From NCBI GenBank assembly GCA_965237765.1, contig OZ250157.1, positions 310,001 through 374,000 on the forward strand: a DNA stretch of 64,000 bases. Direction: 5' to 3'. A model generated the notes under the pieces. It ran no database searches and was not told the DNA's origin. It saw nothing but the letters and a program-made list of their open reading frames with translations. Position 1 is the stretch's first letter, and each line of letters begins with the position of its first letter. A program made the position numbers and the translations under genes. Source of the DNA: WTGJ01 sp965237765 (GTDB taxonomy: Bacteria > Chloroflexota > Anaerolineae > Aggregatilineales > Phototrophicaceae). Shown here piece after piece: positions 24,668-32,691 of this stretch.

Positions 24668-25104
24668 ACGACATCGTTCTCGTTGACGCCCGTTTCGTCG
24701 CGCTCGATGGTGATGCGCTGCTTGCGCGTGCTTGGGGCTTCGCCACTTCCCTCGGCAAACGCTTCATCATCCCTCACTTCGCGCTGGATCTCGACCGTGA
24801 TGCTGCTGAGCACACCCACGACAGTGACGATGCGCATCCAGAGCGGCATCAGCATGAAACCCACTGCACCGAACAAGGCTGACGGCCCCAGCGGCACATC
24901 CAGGAGCACGCGCGCGTTGCGGTCACGCAGGATCACACGCCGTGCCGTCCCTTCCTCTAGCACCCTTTGCAGATAATCGAACAACTTGTCGAAGGGCAAC
25001 TCCACGCCAATTTGCCCTTCATCCTCTGCTTCGACATTTTCCGCCACTGGCGGCTCGGCAATGGTCAAATGCTCAAACGGGTCGTTCTGATTCATTTCGC
25101 TCAT
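24664..25104 (-). CDS. DUF4342-like protein
   Basis: The 146-residue protein has a polar N-terminus and a DUF4342-like core (ELPFDKLFDYLQRVLEEGTARRVILRDRNARVLLDVPL), then one hydrophobic segment (about 75-105). A charged C-terminal tail ends it. The family has no known function; members often pair a small helical domain with a short membrane segment. It is a single gene convergent with the glycosyltransferase and divergent from the next gene. Confidence 0.65.
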   Translation of the reverse strand: MSEMNQNDPFEHLTIAEPPVAENVEAEDEGQIGVELPFDKLFDYLQRVLEEGTARRVILRDRNARVLLDVPLGPSALFGAVGFMLMPLWMRIVTVVGVLSSITVEIQREVRDDEAFAEGSGEAPSTRKQRITIERDETGVNENDVV

Positions 25105-25234
25105 TCTTTACCTCTCGCATCTCTCACTTGCTTACCCAACTCTACGAGCAATTCGCAGCTGGGTTGCAAATCCGCTGTCTCTCCCTGCTACACTATACGC
25201 GATTTTCTGTGATTTTTGTGTGAAAGCCGACGCC

Positions 25235-26242
25235 ATGTTGACTGATGCCTTTCCGCGCATTGCCCTAGGCGATTTGCCTACCCCACTGCAAGAAATGTCC
25301 CGCCTACGGCAAGTGCTCGGCCCTGCCTGTCCGCGTTTGCTCATCAAACGCGACGACGCGACCGGCCTCGCTACCGGCGGCAACAAGACGCGAAAGTTGG
25401 AATTCGCGCTCGCTGCGGCGCTGGCAGCGGGCGCCAACCACATCCTCACCTCCGGCGCCAACCAATCCAACCATGCGCGTCAAACGGCCGCCGCCTGCGC
25501 GCGCCATAGCCTCCGCTGTACGCTCGTGTTGGATGGCCACGAGCCCCCGCGCAGCCAGTGGAACGGCAACCTCTTTCTCGATGCCTTGTTCGGCGCCGAG
25601 ATTGTCTGGATGAATGGCGAGCGTCACGCCAGTCCCGCCCGCCTGACGAGCCTGGCGGATGAAAGCCGCGCCGCTGGCAATCAACCGTTCATCATCCCCC
25701 GCGGCGCTTCAGACGCCATCGGCGCCATGGGCTACGTCGCCGCCGTCGAAGAGCTCGCCACTCAACTGGCCGACCGCGCCCTCCACGTCGATCGCATCGT
25801 TTGCGTCTCCGGCTCCGGCGGGACACACGCCGGCATCCTCACCGGCCTGGCTGCCCTGGGCCTGTCAATCCGCATCGATGGCATCCAAAACGGCCCCCGC
25901 CCCGGCCAGAAATCCTTCATCGAAACACTCAGCAACCAGCTGGCCGAGCGACTCGGGCTGGACTGGCGCTGCGACTCAGCCGCCATCCACTGTTACTCCT
26001 CAGGCGACCACGCGTATAGCGTCATCACCGCCGCCGAACGAGAAGCCATCCACCTACTTGCGCGGACAGAGGGCATCCTCGCCGATCCGGTCTATACCGG
26101 GCGGGCGCTGGCCGGGCTGATTCAGCGGCTCAAGGCCGGCTGCTACGCCGCCGACGAGACCCTGCTCTTCTGGCATACGGGCGGCACGGCCGGGCTCTTC
26201 GCCCGCACTGCCGAACTGCTACCCGACCTCCAATCTTCATGA
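25235..26242 (+). CDS. D-cysteine desulfhydrase / ACC deaminase family PLP enzyme
   Basis: This 335-residue fold-type II PLP enzyme has ATGLATGGNKTRKLEF with the Schiff-base lysine, LTSGANQSNHARQTAAA and VSGSGGTHAGI (cofactor-phosphate loop). It probably releases H2S and ammonia from D-cysteine; ACC deaminase activity needs extra residues that cannot be judged here. ATG 25235 is used; a GTG at 25220 in frame would add five residues. It overlaps rdgB by four bases. Confidence 0.82.
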   Translation: MLTDAFPRIALGDLPTPLQEMSRLRQVLGPACPRLLIKRDDATGLATGGNKTRKLEFALAAALAAGANHILTSGANQSNHARQTAAACARHSLRCTLVLDGHEPPRSQWNGNLFLDALFGAEIVWMNGERHASPARLTSLADESRAAGNQPFIIPRGASDAIGAMGYVAAVEELATQLADRALHVDRIVCVSGSGGTHAGILTGLAALGLSIRIDGIQNGPRPGQKSFIETLSNQLAERLGLDWRCDSAAIHCYSSGDHAYSVITAAEREAIHLLARTEGILADPVYTGRALAGLIQRLKAGCYAADETLLFWHTGGTAGLFARTAELLPDLQSS

Positions 26243-26856
26243 CGGCAAATCTGCTCCTCGCCAGCGGCAACCGCGGCAAGCGAGCAGAGTTAGCGCGCAT
26301 GCTGACGGGGTTGGCATTCGAGTTGCGCGCACCACAGGATTTCGCGCTGTGTGAGCTAGCGATCGACGAGACCGGCGCCAGCTTCGCCGAAAACGCTCGC
26401 CTCAAAGCGCGGGCCTATGCGGCAGCGGCCGGTATCCCCGCCCTCGCAGACGATTCCGGCCTATGTGTGACCGCGCTCGCCGGCGCGCCCGGCCTGCATT
26501 CTGCTCGCTTCGGCGGAGCGGGCTTGGATGACGTGGCCAGGCGACGCCTGTTGCTGGAGCGGCTGGCCGATTTTGGCGCAGGCGCCGACCGCCGCGCCGA
26601 ATTCCGGTGTGTTGTGTGCCTGGCTGCGCCGGATGGCGAATTGCTATGCGAGGGTGAGGGCGCCTGCATCGGCCATATCGCCACCGCTGACCTGCCCGGC
26701 CCGCATGGCTTTGGCTACGACCCTCTATTCATCCCTGCTGAACATACGCGTTCCTTCGCCCAGCTGAGCGACGACATCAAGGATCGCATCAGCCACCGCG
26801 GCCGCGCCCTGGCTGCCCTCCGCCCCCAATTGGCGCGCCTGCTCGTCGGAACTTAG
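26239..26856 (+). CDS. rdgB: XTP/dITP diphosphatase (RdgB/HAM1)
   Basis: A 205-residue product with all HAM1 motifs: LLLASGNRGKRAELARML, TGASFAENARLKARAYA, ALADDSGLCVTALAGAPGLH and GPHGFGYDPLFIP. It cleans the nucleotide pool by cleaving dITP, ITP and XTP to monophosphates. The start overlaps the preceding stop (ATGA), so the two genes form an operon. Confidence 0.94.
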   Translation: MTANLLLASGNRGKRAELARMLTGLAFELRAPQDFALCELAIDETGASFAENARLKARAYAAAAGIPALADDSGLCVTALAGAPGLHSARFGGAGLDDVARRRLLLERLADFGAGADRRAEFRCVVCLAAPDGELLCEGEGACIGHIATADLPGPHGFGYDPLFIPAEHTRSFAQLSDDIKDRISHRGRALAALRPQLARLLVGT

Positions 26857-26883
26857 CCCGCGAAAATCGTTTAATTTTCGCCC

Positions 26884-27306
26884 TTATTCGCTATTGCGGT
26901 CGTAAGTGATGATGTTGTCCCATTCGTCGGCGCTGGAACGGGCGACGACAGCGCGCACGATTTCCGTGTCGCTCAGGTTCACCACCTCGTGCGGCACGCC
27001 CGGTTCGATGAAGATGAAATCGCCCGCTTCGTTGATGACCGATTGGCGCAGGCCCGGCCCAAAATCGTGGCGCAGTCGGCCCTCGAGGATGAATAACATC
27101 ACTTCAAAATTCACGTGGATATGGGCGTAGGCCACGCCACTAGGAGGTATGGTCGCCAGGTTCATCGATAGCTCGCGCGCGTCCACATTCTTGCCCGACA
27201 TGCCATGGCGATATTGGATACCGTTCCATTCGCGCCCGCCGCCGCCGCCGCGCAGGATGCTGATGCCACCCAACTCTTCGACGTGCTGCTTCAAATCCAA
27301 GGTCAT
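26884..27306 (-). CDS. Cupin-domain protein
   Basis: A single 140-residue cupin. Motif 1 reads AHIHVNFEVMLFILEG and motif 2 reads DFIFIEPGVPHEVVN, so the His/Glu/His metal ligands are present. An unusual GGGGG run at 20-24 precedes the barrel. The substrate is unknown; small cupins may be isomerases, dioxygenases or sensors. It lies between rdgB and dnaA, on the dnaA strand, 58 bases after dnaA's stop, so it may share the dnaA transcript. Confidence 0.8.
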   Translation of the reverse strand: MTLDLKQHVEELGGISILRGGGGGREWNGIQYRHGMSGKNVDARELSMNLATIPPSGVAYAHIHVNFEVMLFILEGRLRHDFGPGLRQSVINEAGDFIFIEPGVPHEVVNLSDTEIVRAVVARSSADEWDNIITYDRNSE

Positions 27307-27364
27307 CTTCGCCTCCTGCCTTCCTCAATCGGCCGGCTCATTCTACCACCTATCGCTGCGTCGT

Positions 27365-28807
27365 TTAGAGGCTGCCTTGCAATTCCGTTTCCAACAGACG
27401 CACCCGGCCTTGCAATTCCACATCCTCGGGCAATAGGGCGCGCACCTTGCGGCAGCCATGCAACACGGTCGTGTGACTGCGCTTACCGAGCAGGTCGCCA
27501 ATTTGAGGCAAAGATAGTGGCGTCAACTCGCGGATGAGATACATCGCCACTTGCCGCGCACGATTGATCGAGGCGCTGCGCCGCGGGCCATATAGCGCGG
27601 CCGGTTTCAGCTCATAGCTGGCCGCGACCAGCGCGATCACTTCCCTCGGCGCGATCTCCAGCGCACGGGCCGGCTGGCGCGCCGCCTCACGAACCTGCGC
27701 CAGGGTGAGCGGCCGGCTCTGCAAGCGCGCGTGCGCCAGAATCTTCTGGAAAAGCCCGCGCAAGTTGCGGATATTGCCCTCCCCAGCTTCCGCCAAGTGG
27801 GCATAAACGCCTTCCGCCAGCGCCAATTGCGACTCCTGCGCCCACATTTGCAGGATGGCCAGGCGCGTCTCATACTCCGGTGGTTGGATATCAAGAACCA
27901 GGCCGCCACTGAAACGTGAGACCAGCCGATCCTGCACCCCGATCAGCTGCTGTGGATGGCGGTCGCTGGCCAGTACAACTTGCTTGCCGCCATTCACTAG
28001 CTCATTGAATGTATGGAAAAATTCTAGCTGCGTGCTCTCTTTGCCCGCAATGAACTGGATATCATCCACCAGCAATGCGTCGGCTTTGCGATATTTCGCG
28101 CGGAAAAGGGCGGTCGTCCTCTTGCGGATAGCGGAAATCAAATCGTTGGTGAAGACTTCCGAGGGGATGTAGAGCGCGCGCTGACCCCTCCGCCCCATTT
28201 CGTGCGCAATCGCCTGCAGGAGGTGCGTCTTGCCGAGGCCAACGCCGCCATATAGGAGTAGCGGGCTATAGCCGCGCCCTGGGGATTCGGCCACGGCGCA
28301 GGCGGCATTGAAGAGCAGCTCGTTATCTCGGCTCACGAGGAAACGCGCGAAGGTGAACTGTGCGTTCAACTCGCTCTCAGGCGTAGTGACCCGTTCCGGC
28401 CGGACGACGCGGGAGCGCAAAGTCGGAGCAATTTCCCCTTCAACGCTCTCCCCTTGGGCGCGGACTTGTTCCGCCAGCATGCGCAGGAGTGGCGCATCGG
28501 TTGTCGCGGCCCCTGCCGACAGCGTTTCGCCGGACGCCTCCCCAAGCTGGAAACGCAACTCGACCGAATGCCCACAGACATCGCGCAAGACCCGCCGCAC
28601 ATTGCGATAAAGCCGCTGCTGCAACATCTGCAAAGCGAAAGGGCTGCTCACAACGATTACGAAGACACCCTCATCGTAACTATGGAAGCTTGCGCCGCGC
28701 ACCCAAGTGGAAAACTGCGCCGGCTCGAGCAGTATTTCCAACTGGTGATAAGTCGCCCGCCAGGCTTGTTCGGGCGCAAGCGAGGGCCGTTCTGGGTGGT
28801 TGGGCAT
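27365..28807 (-). CDS. dnaA: Chromosomal replication initiator protein DnaA
   Basis: The 480-residue protein has the four-domain DnaA layout. Domain I starts at WRATYHQLEILLEPAQFSTWV, and a variable linker runs at about 90-145. The AAA+ domain has Walker A (GGVGLGKT, about 187-194), Walker B (LLVDDIQF) and sensor regions. Domain IV carries the box-binding helix GKRSHTTVLHGCRKV. It melts oriC and loads helicase. ATG 28807 (or the adjacent GTG) is chosen; the longer frame upstream covers the promoter. dnaN is absent, and no DnaA-box cluster is visible beside it. Confidence 0.94.
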   Translation of the reverse strand: MPNHPERPSLAPEQAWRATYHQLEILLEPAQFSTWVRGASFHSYDEGVFVIVVSSPFALQMLQQRLYRNVRRVLRDVCGHSVELRFQLGEASGETLSAGAATTDAPLLRMLAEQVRAQGESVEGEIAPTLRSRVVRPERVTTPESELNAQFTFARFLVSRDNELLFNAACAVAESPGRGYSPLLLYGGVGLGKTHLLQAIAHEMGRRGQRALYIPSEVFTNDLISAIRKRTTALFRAKYRKADALLVDDIQFIAGKESTQLEFFHTFNELVNGGKQVVLASDRHPQQLIGVQDRLVSRFSGGLVLDIQPPEYETRLAILQMWAQESQLALAEGVYAHLAEAGEGNIRNLRGLFQKILAHARLQSRPLTLAQVREAARQPARALEIAPREVIALVAASYELKPAALYGPRRSASINRARQVAMYLIRELTPLSLPQIGDLLGKRSHTTVLHGCRKVRALLPEDVELQGRVRLLETELQGSL

Positions 28808-28845
28808 CACGAGCCGCGCGCTCCCTGACAACAGAATAGGGGGCG

Positions 28846-28873
28846 AGTATAAACAGGCGCGCGCGGCCGTCAA
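28846..28873 (-). promoter_or_regulatory. dnaA promoter
   Basis: On the minus strand TTGACG (28873-28868), 16 bases, TATACT (28851-28846). Start near 28839, about 30 bases before the dnaA start. Confidence 0.65.
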
Positions 28874-29067
28874 AGCGATGCCCGCTGCGGTTGTGGCGCA
28901 CTTAAGCTTGGGAAATAATGATAAATCTCTGCCTGTATGGCGCGCGCAATTTGGGATAATTACCACCGGAGACAGCAAATAATCTGCGATATATTTTCGG
29001 CATTCTTAATGCTATCTTAATTCAACATCCATTTACGGTTGCGGCGTACCCCTGATCCATTCTCCTT
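28874..29067. other. A+T-rich spacer upstream of dnaA
   Basis: The divergent spacer between dnaA and the peptide-binding protein gene spans 28808-29137. Its middle is A+T-rich (28905-29045). I found no cluster of TTATCCACA-type boxes; the best single match is TTGGGATAA (28952-28960, 7 of 9 to TGTGGATAA). No ORF with a ribosome site is seen. It holds the two divergent promoters and otherwise nothing I can identify. Confidence 0.5.
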
Positions 29068-29096
29068 TTGAAAATGTGCGCAGTTTGCACTATAAA
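29068..29096 (+). promoter_or_regulatory. Promoter of the peptide-binding protein gene
   Basis: TTGAAA (29068-29073), 17 bases, TATAAA (29091-29096). One of the strongest promoters in the window. The leader is about 35 bases with GGGAGGAAG before ATG 29138. Confidence 0.7.
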
Positions 29097-29137
29097 TCCT
29101 GTGCTAGTCATATGTTCGCACAGATTGGGAGGAAGCA

Positions 29138-30784
29138 ATGAAACACAAGGCATTTTTAGGACTATTGATCGTGGCGCTTTTCATGGTGATGCTCGCGCCT
29201 GTTTCAGCGCAAGAAGACAACGTGTTGCGACGCCACTTGCCCACCGATATCGACCATTGGAATTCGGTCACGCAGACGCTGGTCGTCGCCTGGATCGCCC
29301 AAACGCACGTCCTGCCGAATATGTACTTTTCCGACCCACATTCGGGTTTGCCCATCAACGGCGCGCCGAGCCTGTTGAGCTGGGAGATCAGCGACGACGG
29401 TCTCGTCTATACCTTTACCATCCGTGACGATGCCTACTGGTCAGACGGCGTGCCCATCTCTTCGCATGACGTGAAGTTTACCTACGAATCCGTTATCTCG
29501 GACCTAGTGCCTACGACGCGCACCTCCTGGATGGATAACGTCGAGGCCATCAACATCGTCGACGATCGTACCTTCGAATTCGTCTACAGGGAGCTGGATT
29601 GCAATCCCTGGCCGCGCCTCACCATCCGGCCCCTGCCTTCTCACCTCTTTTCTCCCGATTACACCGACTTCATCGACAATCCCTTCAACCAGTTCCCGAC
29701 CGTGAGCGGCGGCCCCTACATCCTCGACGAATGGGCGCGCGATGAACACATCAAGTTCAGTGTCAACCCGGATTACTTCAACGGCCCCGCCAACATCGAG
29801 ACGGTCCTGCTGCAAATCATCACCGACGACACCGTCGCCCGTCAGGCTATGGCCGCCGGCGAAATCGATTTCATGGGCATCACGCCCTCCTTCATCTACG
29901 AATTTACCGATAACCCCAACGTCAACATCGTCTCCAACCCGCTGAATTCGTGGTTCGTCCTCATCATGAACCATGCCGACCCCGAGCAGCCCATGTCCGG
30001 CCTCGACGAAGACGGCAACTACAACGATCAACCACCGCACCCCATCTTCGGTGACTTGGCCGTCCGTCAGGCTGTCGCGATGGGTTGGGATAAGAACGAC
30101 GCCATCATCGTGCGTGGTGAAGGCATCCTCAACCGCATCGTCGGCCCACTCACTCCATCCATACCGTGGTCATACGACGACAACGTGACGCCCTGGGAAT
30201 ATGACCCAGAAGGCGCGAAAGCGCTCCTCGAAGCGGCTGGCTGGGTCGATGAAGACGGCGATGGCGTCCGCGAACGCGACGGCCAACGCCTCGCTTTCCA
30301 CCTGGATGCTGCCTCTTCCTCCGGCTACCCGGAAACGGGCGCCATCATCCAGGATCACCTGAGCGATATTGGCTTCGAAGTCAGCATCAGCACCCAGGAT
30401 TTCGCCTCATTGGCGGCGGAGAAGCTATATCCGCAAACCTTCGATGCATTCCTGGTGAGCTTCACCTGGTCGCAGCCCGCGCCGCACATCCTGACCGAAA
30501 TCCTGCTCGGTGCCCCCAACGACAATCTCGAGAACGGCCTTGGCTGGACCTCCTACACCAATCCCGAGCTGGACGCGCTCATCACTGGCGCGGCCGAGAA
30601 TTGTGACCAAGATGCGCGCGCCGCGAATTATTCCGCCATCCAGCAAATGGTGAAAGACGAGGTCATCGCCGATTTCATCTCCGATAACGCCTCCGTCACT
30701 GTGCACGACGCCACGCTCATCAGCCTCAACCTCGGTTCCTGGGGCTCGAGTCCGATCGAGGATTGGGCCTTCACTGGCGAATGA
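29138..30784 (+). CDS. Peptide/nickel-type ABC transporter substrate-binding protein (SBP_bac_5)
   Basis: A 548-residue extracytoplasmic solute-binding protein. The signal peptide (1-25) ends PVSAQ with no lipobox cysteine, and the body is SBP_bac_5-like: SWEISDDGLVYTFTIRDDAYWSDGVPISSHDVKFTYE, then TVSGGPYILDEW, then AGEIDFMG. Family members bind peptides, glycosides or metals outside the cell. No permease or ATPase gene adjoins it, so its partners are elsewhere. Strong promoter upstream and terminator downstream make it a single-gene unit. Confidence 0.88.
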   Translation: MKHKAFLGLLIVALFMVMLAPVSAQEDNVLRRHLPTDIDHWNSVTQTLVVAWIAQTHVLPNMYFSDPHSGLPINGAPSLLSWEISDDGLVYTFTIRDDAYWSDGVPISSHDVKFTYESVISDLVPTTRTSWMDNVEAINIVDDRTFEFVYRELDCNPWPRLTIRPLPSHLFSPDYTDFIDNPFNQFPTVSGGPYILDEWARDEHIKFSVNPDYFNGPANIETVLLQIITDDTVARQAMAAGEIDFMGITPSFIYEFTDNPNVNIVSNPLNSWFVLIMNHADPEQPMSGLDEDGNYNDQPPHPIFGDLAVRQAVAMGWDKNDAIIVRGEGILNRIVGPLTPSIPWSYDDNVTPWEYDPEGAKALLEAAGWVDEDGDGVRERDGQRLAFHLDAASSSGYPETGAIIQDHLSDIGFEVSISTQDFASLAAEKLYPQTFDAFLVSFTWSQPAPHILTEILLGAPNDNLENGLGWTSYTNPELDALITGAAENCDQDARAANYSAIQQMVKDEVIADFISDNASVTVHDATLISLNLGSWGSSPIEDWAFTGE

Positions 30785-30843
30785 GGATGCGTTTCAGCGT
30801 GCGCTGCCGGTGAAAGGCCGCGCGTATTCCTACAGAAAGACAG

Positions 30844-30872
30844 AGAGCCCCCGCCATGCGCGGGGGTTCTTC
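30844..30872. terminator. Bidirectional terminator
   Basis: AGAGCCCCCGC (30844-30854) pairs with GCGGGGGTTCT (30860-30870) through a CATGC loop, 11 pairs with one G-T. A T-rich tail follows on the plus strand. It separates the convergent peptide-binding and VOC genes. Confidence 0.8.
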
Positions 30873-30885
30873 TATTGACTGGAGA

Positions 30886-31233
30886 TCAGTGTTCGTTGAT
30901 TTGGATGTACAGGCCATCTGGATCGCGGACAACCAACGAGCGTCCGAAGGGCTCATCCTGGATGGGGCGGGCGATCTCGATATCCGCGGCGCGCAAATCT
31001 GTGGCAACAGCCTCCAGGTCGTCCGCGCTGAAAGCGATCCCCACTTGCCCGCCGCGCGGCAACTCGCCGACAGTATGTAGGGCGAGCGGAAAGCCTCCCA
31101 ATTGCATCGGCAACCAGACCGGTGCATCCCCTTCTGGTAACTCACCCACGAAGCCAAGCGCACGATAAAAGGCAAAGGAGCGCGCCATATCACTCACATA
31201 TACGATGGCCAACAGTCGTAACGTTTCTCGCAT
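30886..31233 (-). CDS. Glyoxalase/bleomycin-resistance (VOC) family protein
   Basis: A 115-residue single VOC module pair: LLAIVYVSDMARSFAFYRALGFV at the start and SLVVRDPDGLYIQINEH at the end, where the last Glu is the typical metal ligand. It may be a lyase, a dioxygenase or a drug-binding protein; the substrate is not readable. ATG 31233 follows an AGGGGAGAG ribosome site. The open frame continues to 31308, but the extra 25 residues look non-coding. Confidence 0.8.
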   Translation of the reverse strand: MRETLRLLAIVYVSDMARSFAFYRALGFVGELPEGDAPVWLPMQLGGFPLALHTVGELPRGGQVGIAFSADDLEAVATDLRAADIEIARPIQDEPFGRSLVVRDPDGLYIQINEH

Positions 31234-31331
31234 TCCGTTCTCTCTCCCCTTAATTTCGCAAAATACTGTGTGATTTGCTTTTGGCACGTCAGAATTGTTA
31301 TATTCCACCCAGTTGTACCGTGGGGGGAACG

Positions 31332-31715
31332 ATGTACGGCTATCCTAGCGTCAGCCAGTTCGAAGAACAAGAAGGAGCAATGGCAGGGTGTCCATTTCAG
31401 GCCGCTGAAGGCTCGACCATGGCCAACCCGCCAGCCGCTGAAAACAAACAGGAAAACATCATCAGGGTATCCTCGAAATCACGGTCTACCGCGGTGGCGG
31501 GGGCCATTGCGGCGGTGATTCGCAACATGCGGAAGGCAGAGGTGCAGGCCATTGGCGCTGGCGCGGTCAACCAGGCGGTCAAAGCCTTGGCCATCGCCGG
31601 TACCTACCTGCAGGATGACCAAATCCGTATCGTAAACTCAATCTATTTCGTAGAGATCGAAATCGACGGCGCAGAGCGGACGGCCGTTCGCTTCTCGGTC
31701 GTGGCAACCACATAA
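31332..31715 (+). CDS. SpoVS-like (Alba-fold) protein
   Basis: The C-terminal about 85 residues match SpoVS: IIRVSSKSRSTAVAGAIAAVI, then VQAIGAGAVNQAVKALAIA, then EIEIDGAERTAVRFSVV. SpoVS is an Alba-like small protein needed for late sporulation in Bacillus, but it is also found in non-sporulating bacteria, where its role is unclear; nucleic-acid binding is possible. The N-terminal about 40 residues are extra and low in complexity. Start ATG 31332 follows GGGGGGAAC; ATG 31380 is a shorter option. Confidence 0.82.
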   Translation: MYGYPSVSQFEEQEGAMAGCPFQAAEGSTMANPPAAENKQENIIRVSSKSRSTAVAGAIAAVIRNMRKAEVQAIGAGAVNQAVKALAIAGTYLQDDQIRIVNSIYFVEIEIDGAERTAVRFSVVATT

Positions 31716-31747
31716 GCCCACCGTCAGGCTGGCGCGCGAGCGTTTCT

Positions 31748-32605
31748 ATGCGAGCCGACCTGCACCTCCATACGCGGGCGTCGGATGGTGCGCTCGCTCC
31801 CGCGGAATTGCTCCAACTCGCCGAACAGCGCGGGCTGGATTGCGTAGCCATCACCGATCACGATACCACCGCCGGATTGCAAGAAGCGCTGGAGCTACAA
31901 AGCGCCCGCCCGCAAATCCTGCCCGGCATCGAGCTTGGTTGCGCGCCTTCTGATGGCGAAGATCCGGCAGACGATATCGACTTGCTCGGTTACGCTTTCG
32001 ATCACAAAAATGCCAGATTGCGCGCCGCGCTCCAGCGCTTGCGTGCAGAACGGCAGCTGCGCGGCCAAGCCATCGTCGTGCGCTTGCGCGAGTTGGGCGT
32101 ATCGCTGGGCTGGCAAAGAGTTCGCAGTTTGGCGGCCGGAGAAAGCATCGGCCGCCCGCACATCGCGCAAGCCCTCGTCGAAGCCGGCCATGTGCAGACG
32201 AATGCCGAGGCCTTCGAGCGTTATTTGCGCAATGGCGGTCCGGCTCACGTGCCGCGCTGGCGACTCTCCGCGGCAAGCTGCATCACCCTCATCCAGGCAG
32301 CGGGTGGCCTAGCCGTGATCGCGCACCCCGGCAAGCTGCGCCACTATGAGCGTCGCATCGAATCGCTCCTTCCCTTTGGGCTGGCGGGCATCGAAATCAT
32401 CCACCCGCTTCACAACGCGGAGACGACTGCCCTCTTGCGCCGCTTGGCGAAAAGACATGGTCTCCTAATGACCGGCGGTTCCGATTTTCATCGGCCGGAC
32501 GAGGCCGGGGCGATCAGTATCGGCCGCTACCTGGCGCCGACGGAGTGCGTGGCGGCGATCTACGAGCGAGCGCGGGCCAACTCTATCAGCGGCAGGGTTT
32601 CCTGA
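31748..32605 (+). CDS. PHP-domain phosphoesterase (RNase AM / nucleotide 3',5'-bisphosphate phosphatase-like)
   Basis: The 285-residue PHP protein opens MRADLHLHTRASDGALAPAEL and continues LDCVAITDHDT. It also has PGIELGCAPSDGEDP, AVIAHPGKLRHYE and LLMTGGSDFHRPDE, all metal-binding motifs of the YciV group. Members remove a phosphate from 3',5'-bisphosphate nucleotides or trim RNA 5' ends. It is probably cytoplasmic; no partner is obvious nearby. Confidence 0.83.
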   Translation: MRADLHLHTRASDGALAPAELLQLAEQRGLDCVAITDHDTTAGLQEALELQSARPQILPGIELGCAPSDGEDPADDIDLLGYAFDHKNARLRAALQRLRAERQLRGQAIVVRLRELGVSLGWQRVRSLAAGESIGRPHIAQALVEAGHVQTNAEAFERYLRNGGPAHVPRWRLSAASCITLIQAAGGLAVIAHPGKLRHYERRIESLLPFGLAGIEIIHPLHNAETTALLRRLAKRHGLLMTGGSDFHRPDEAGAISIGRYLAPTECVAAIYERARANSISGRVS

Positions 32606-32654
32606 CAGCCTCGATTCCCACCGGTAGGAAGCGGCGAAATCCAGCCTGGCTGGC

Positions 32655-32685
32655 TTGACGTAGTCATTAGGCCTTCGGCTACACT
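32655..32685 (+). promoter_or_regulatory. Leaderless promoter of the SH3b lipoprotein gene
   Basis: TTGACG (32655-32660), 19 bases, TACACT (32680-32685). ATG 32692 begins seven bases after the -10 ends, so the start codon itself is the expected +1. No Shine-Dalgarno sequence is present. Confidence 0.5.
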
Positions 32686-32691
32686 AATCAT

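Noticed and set aside
28808..29137. Chromosomal origin beside dnaA
   Set aside because: The spacer is A+T-rich, but only one 7-of-9 DnaA-box match was found and no cluster or clear unwinding repeats.
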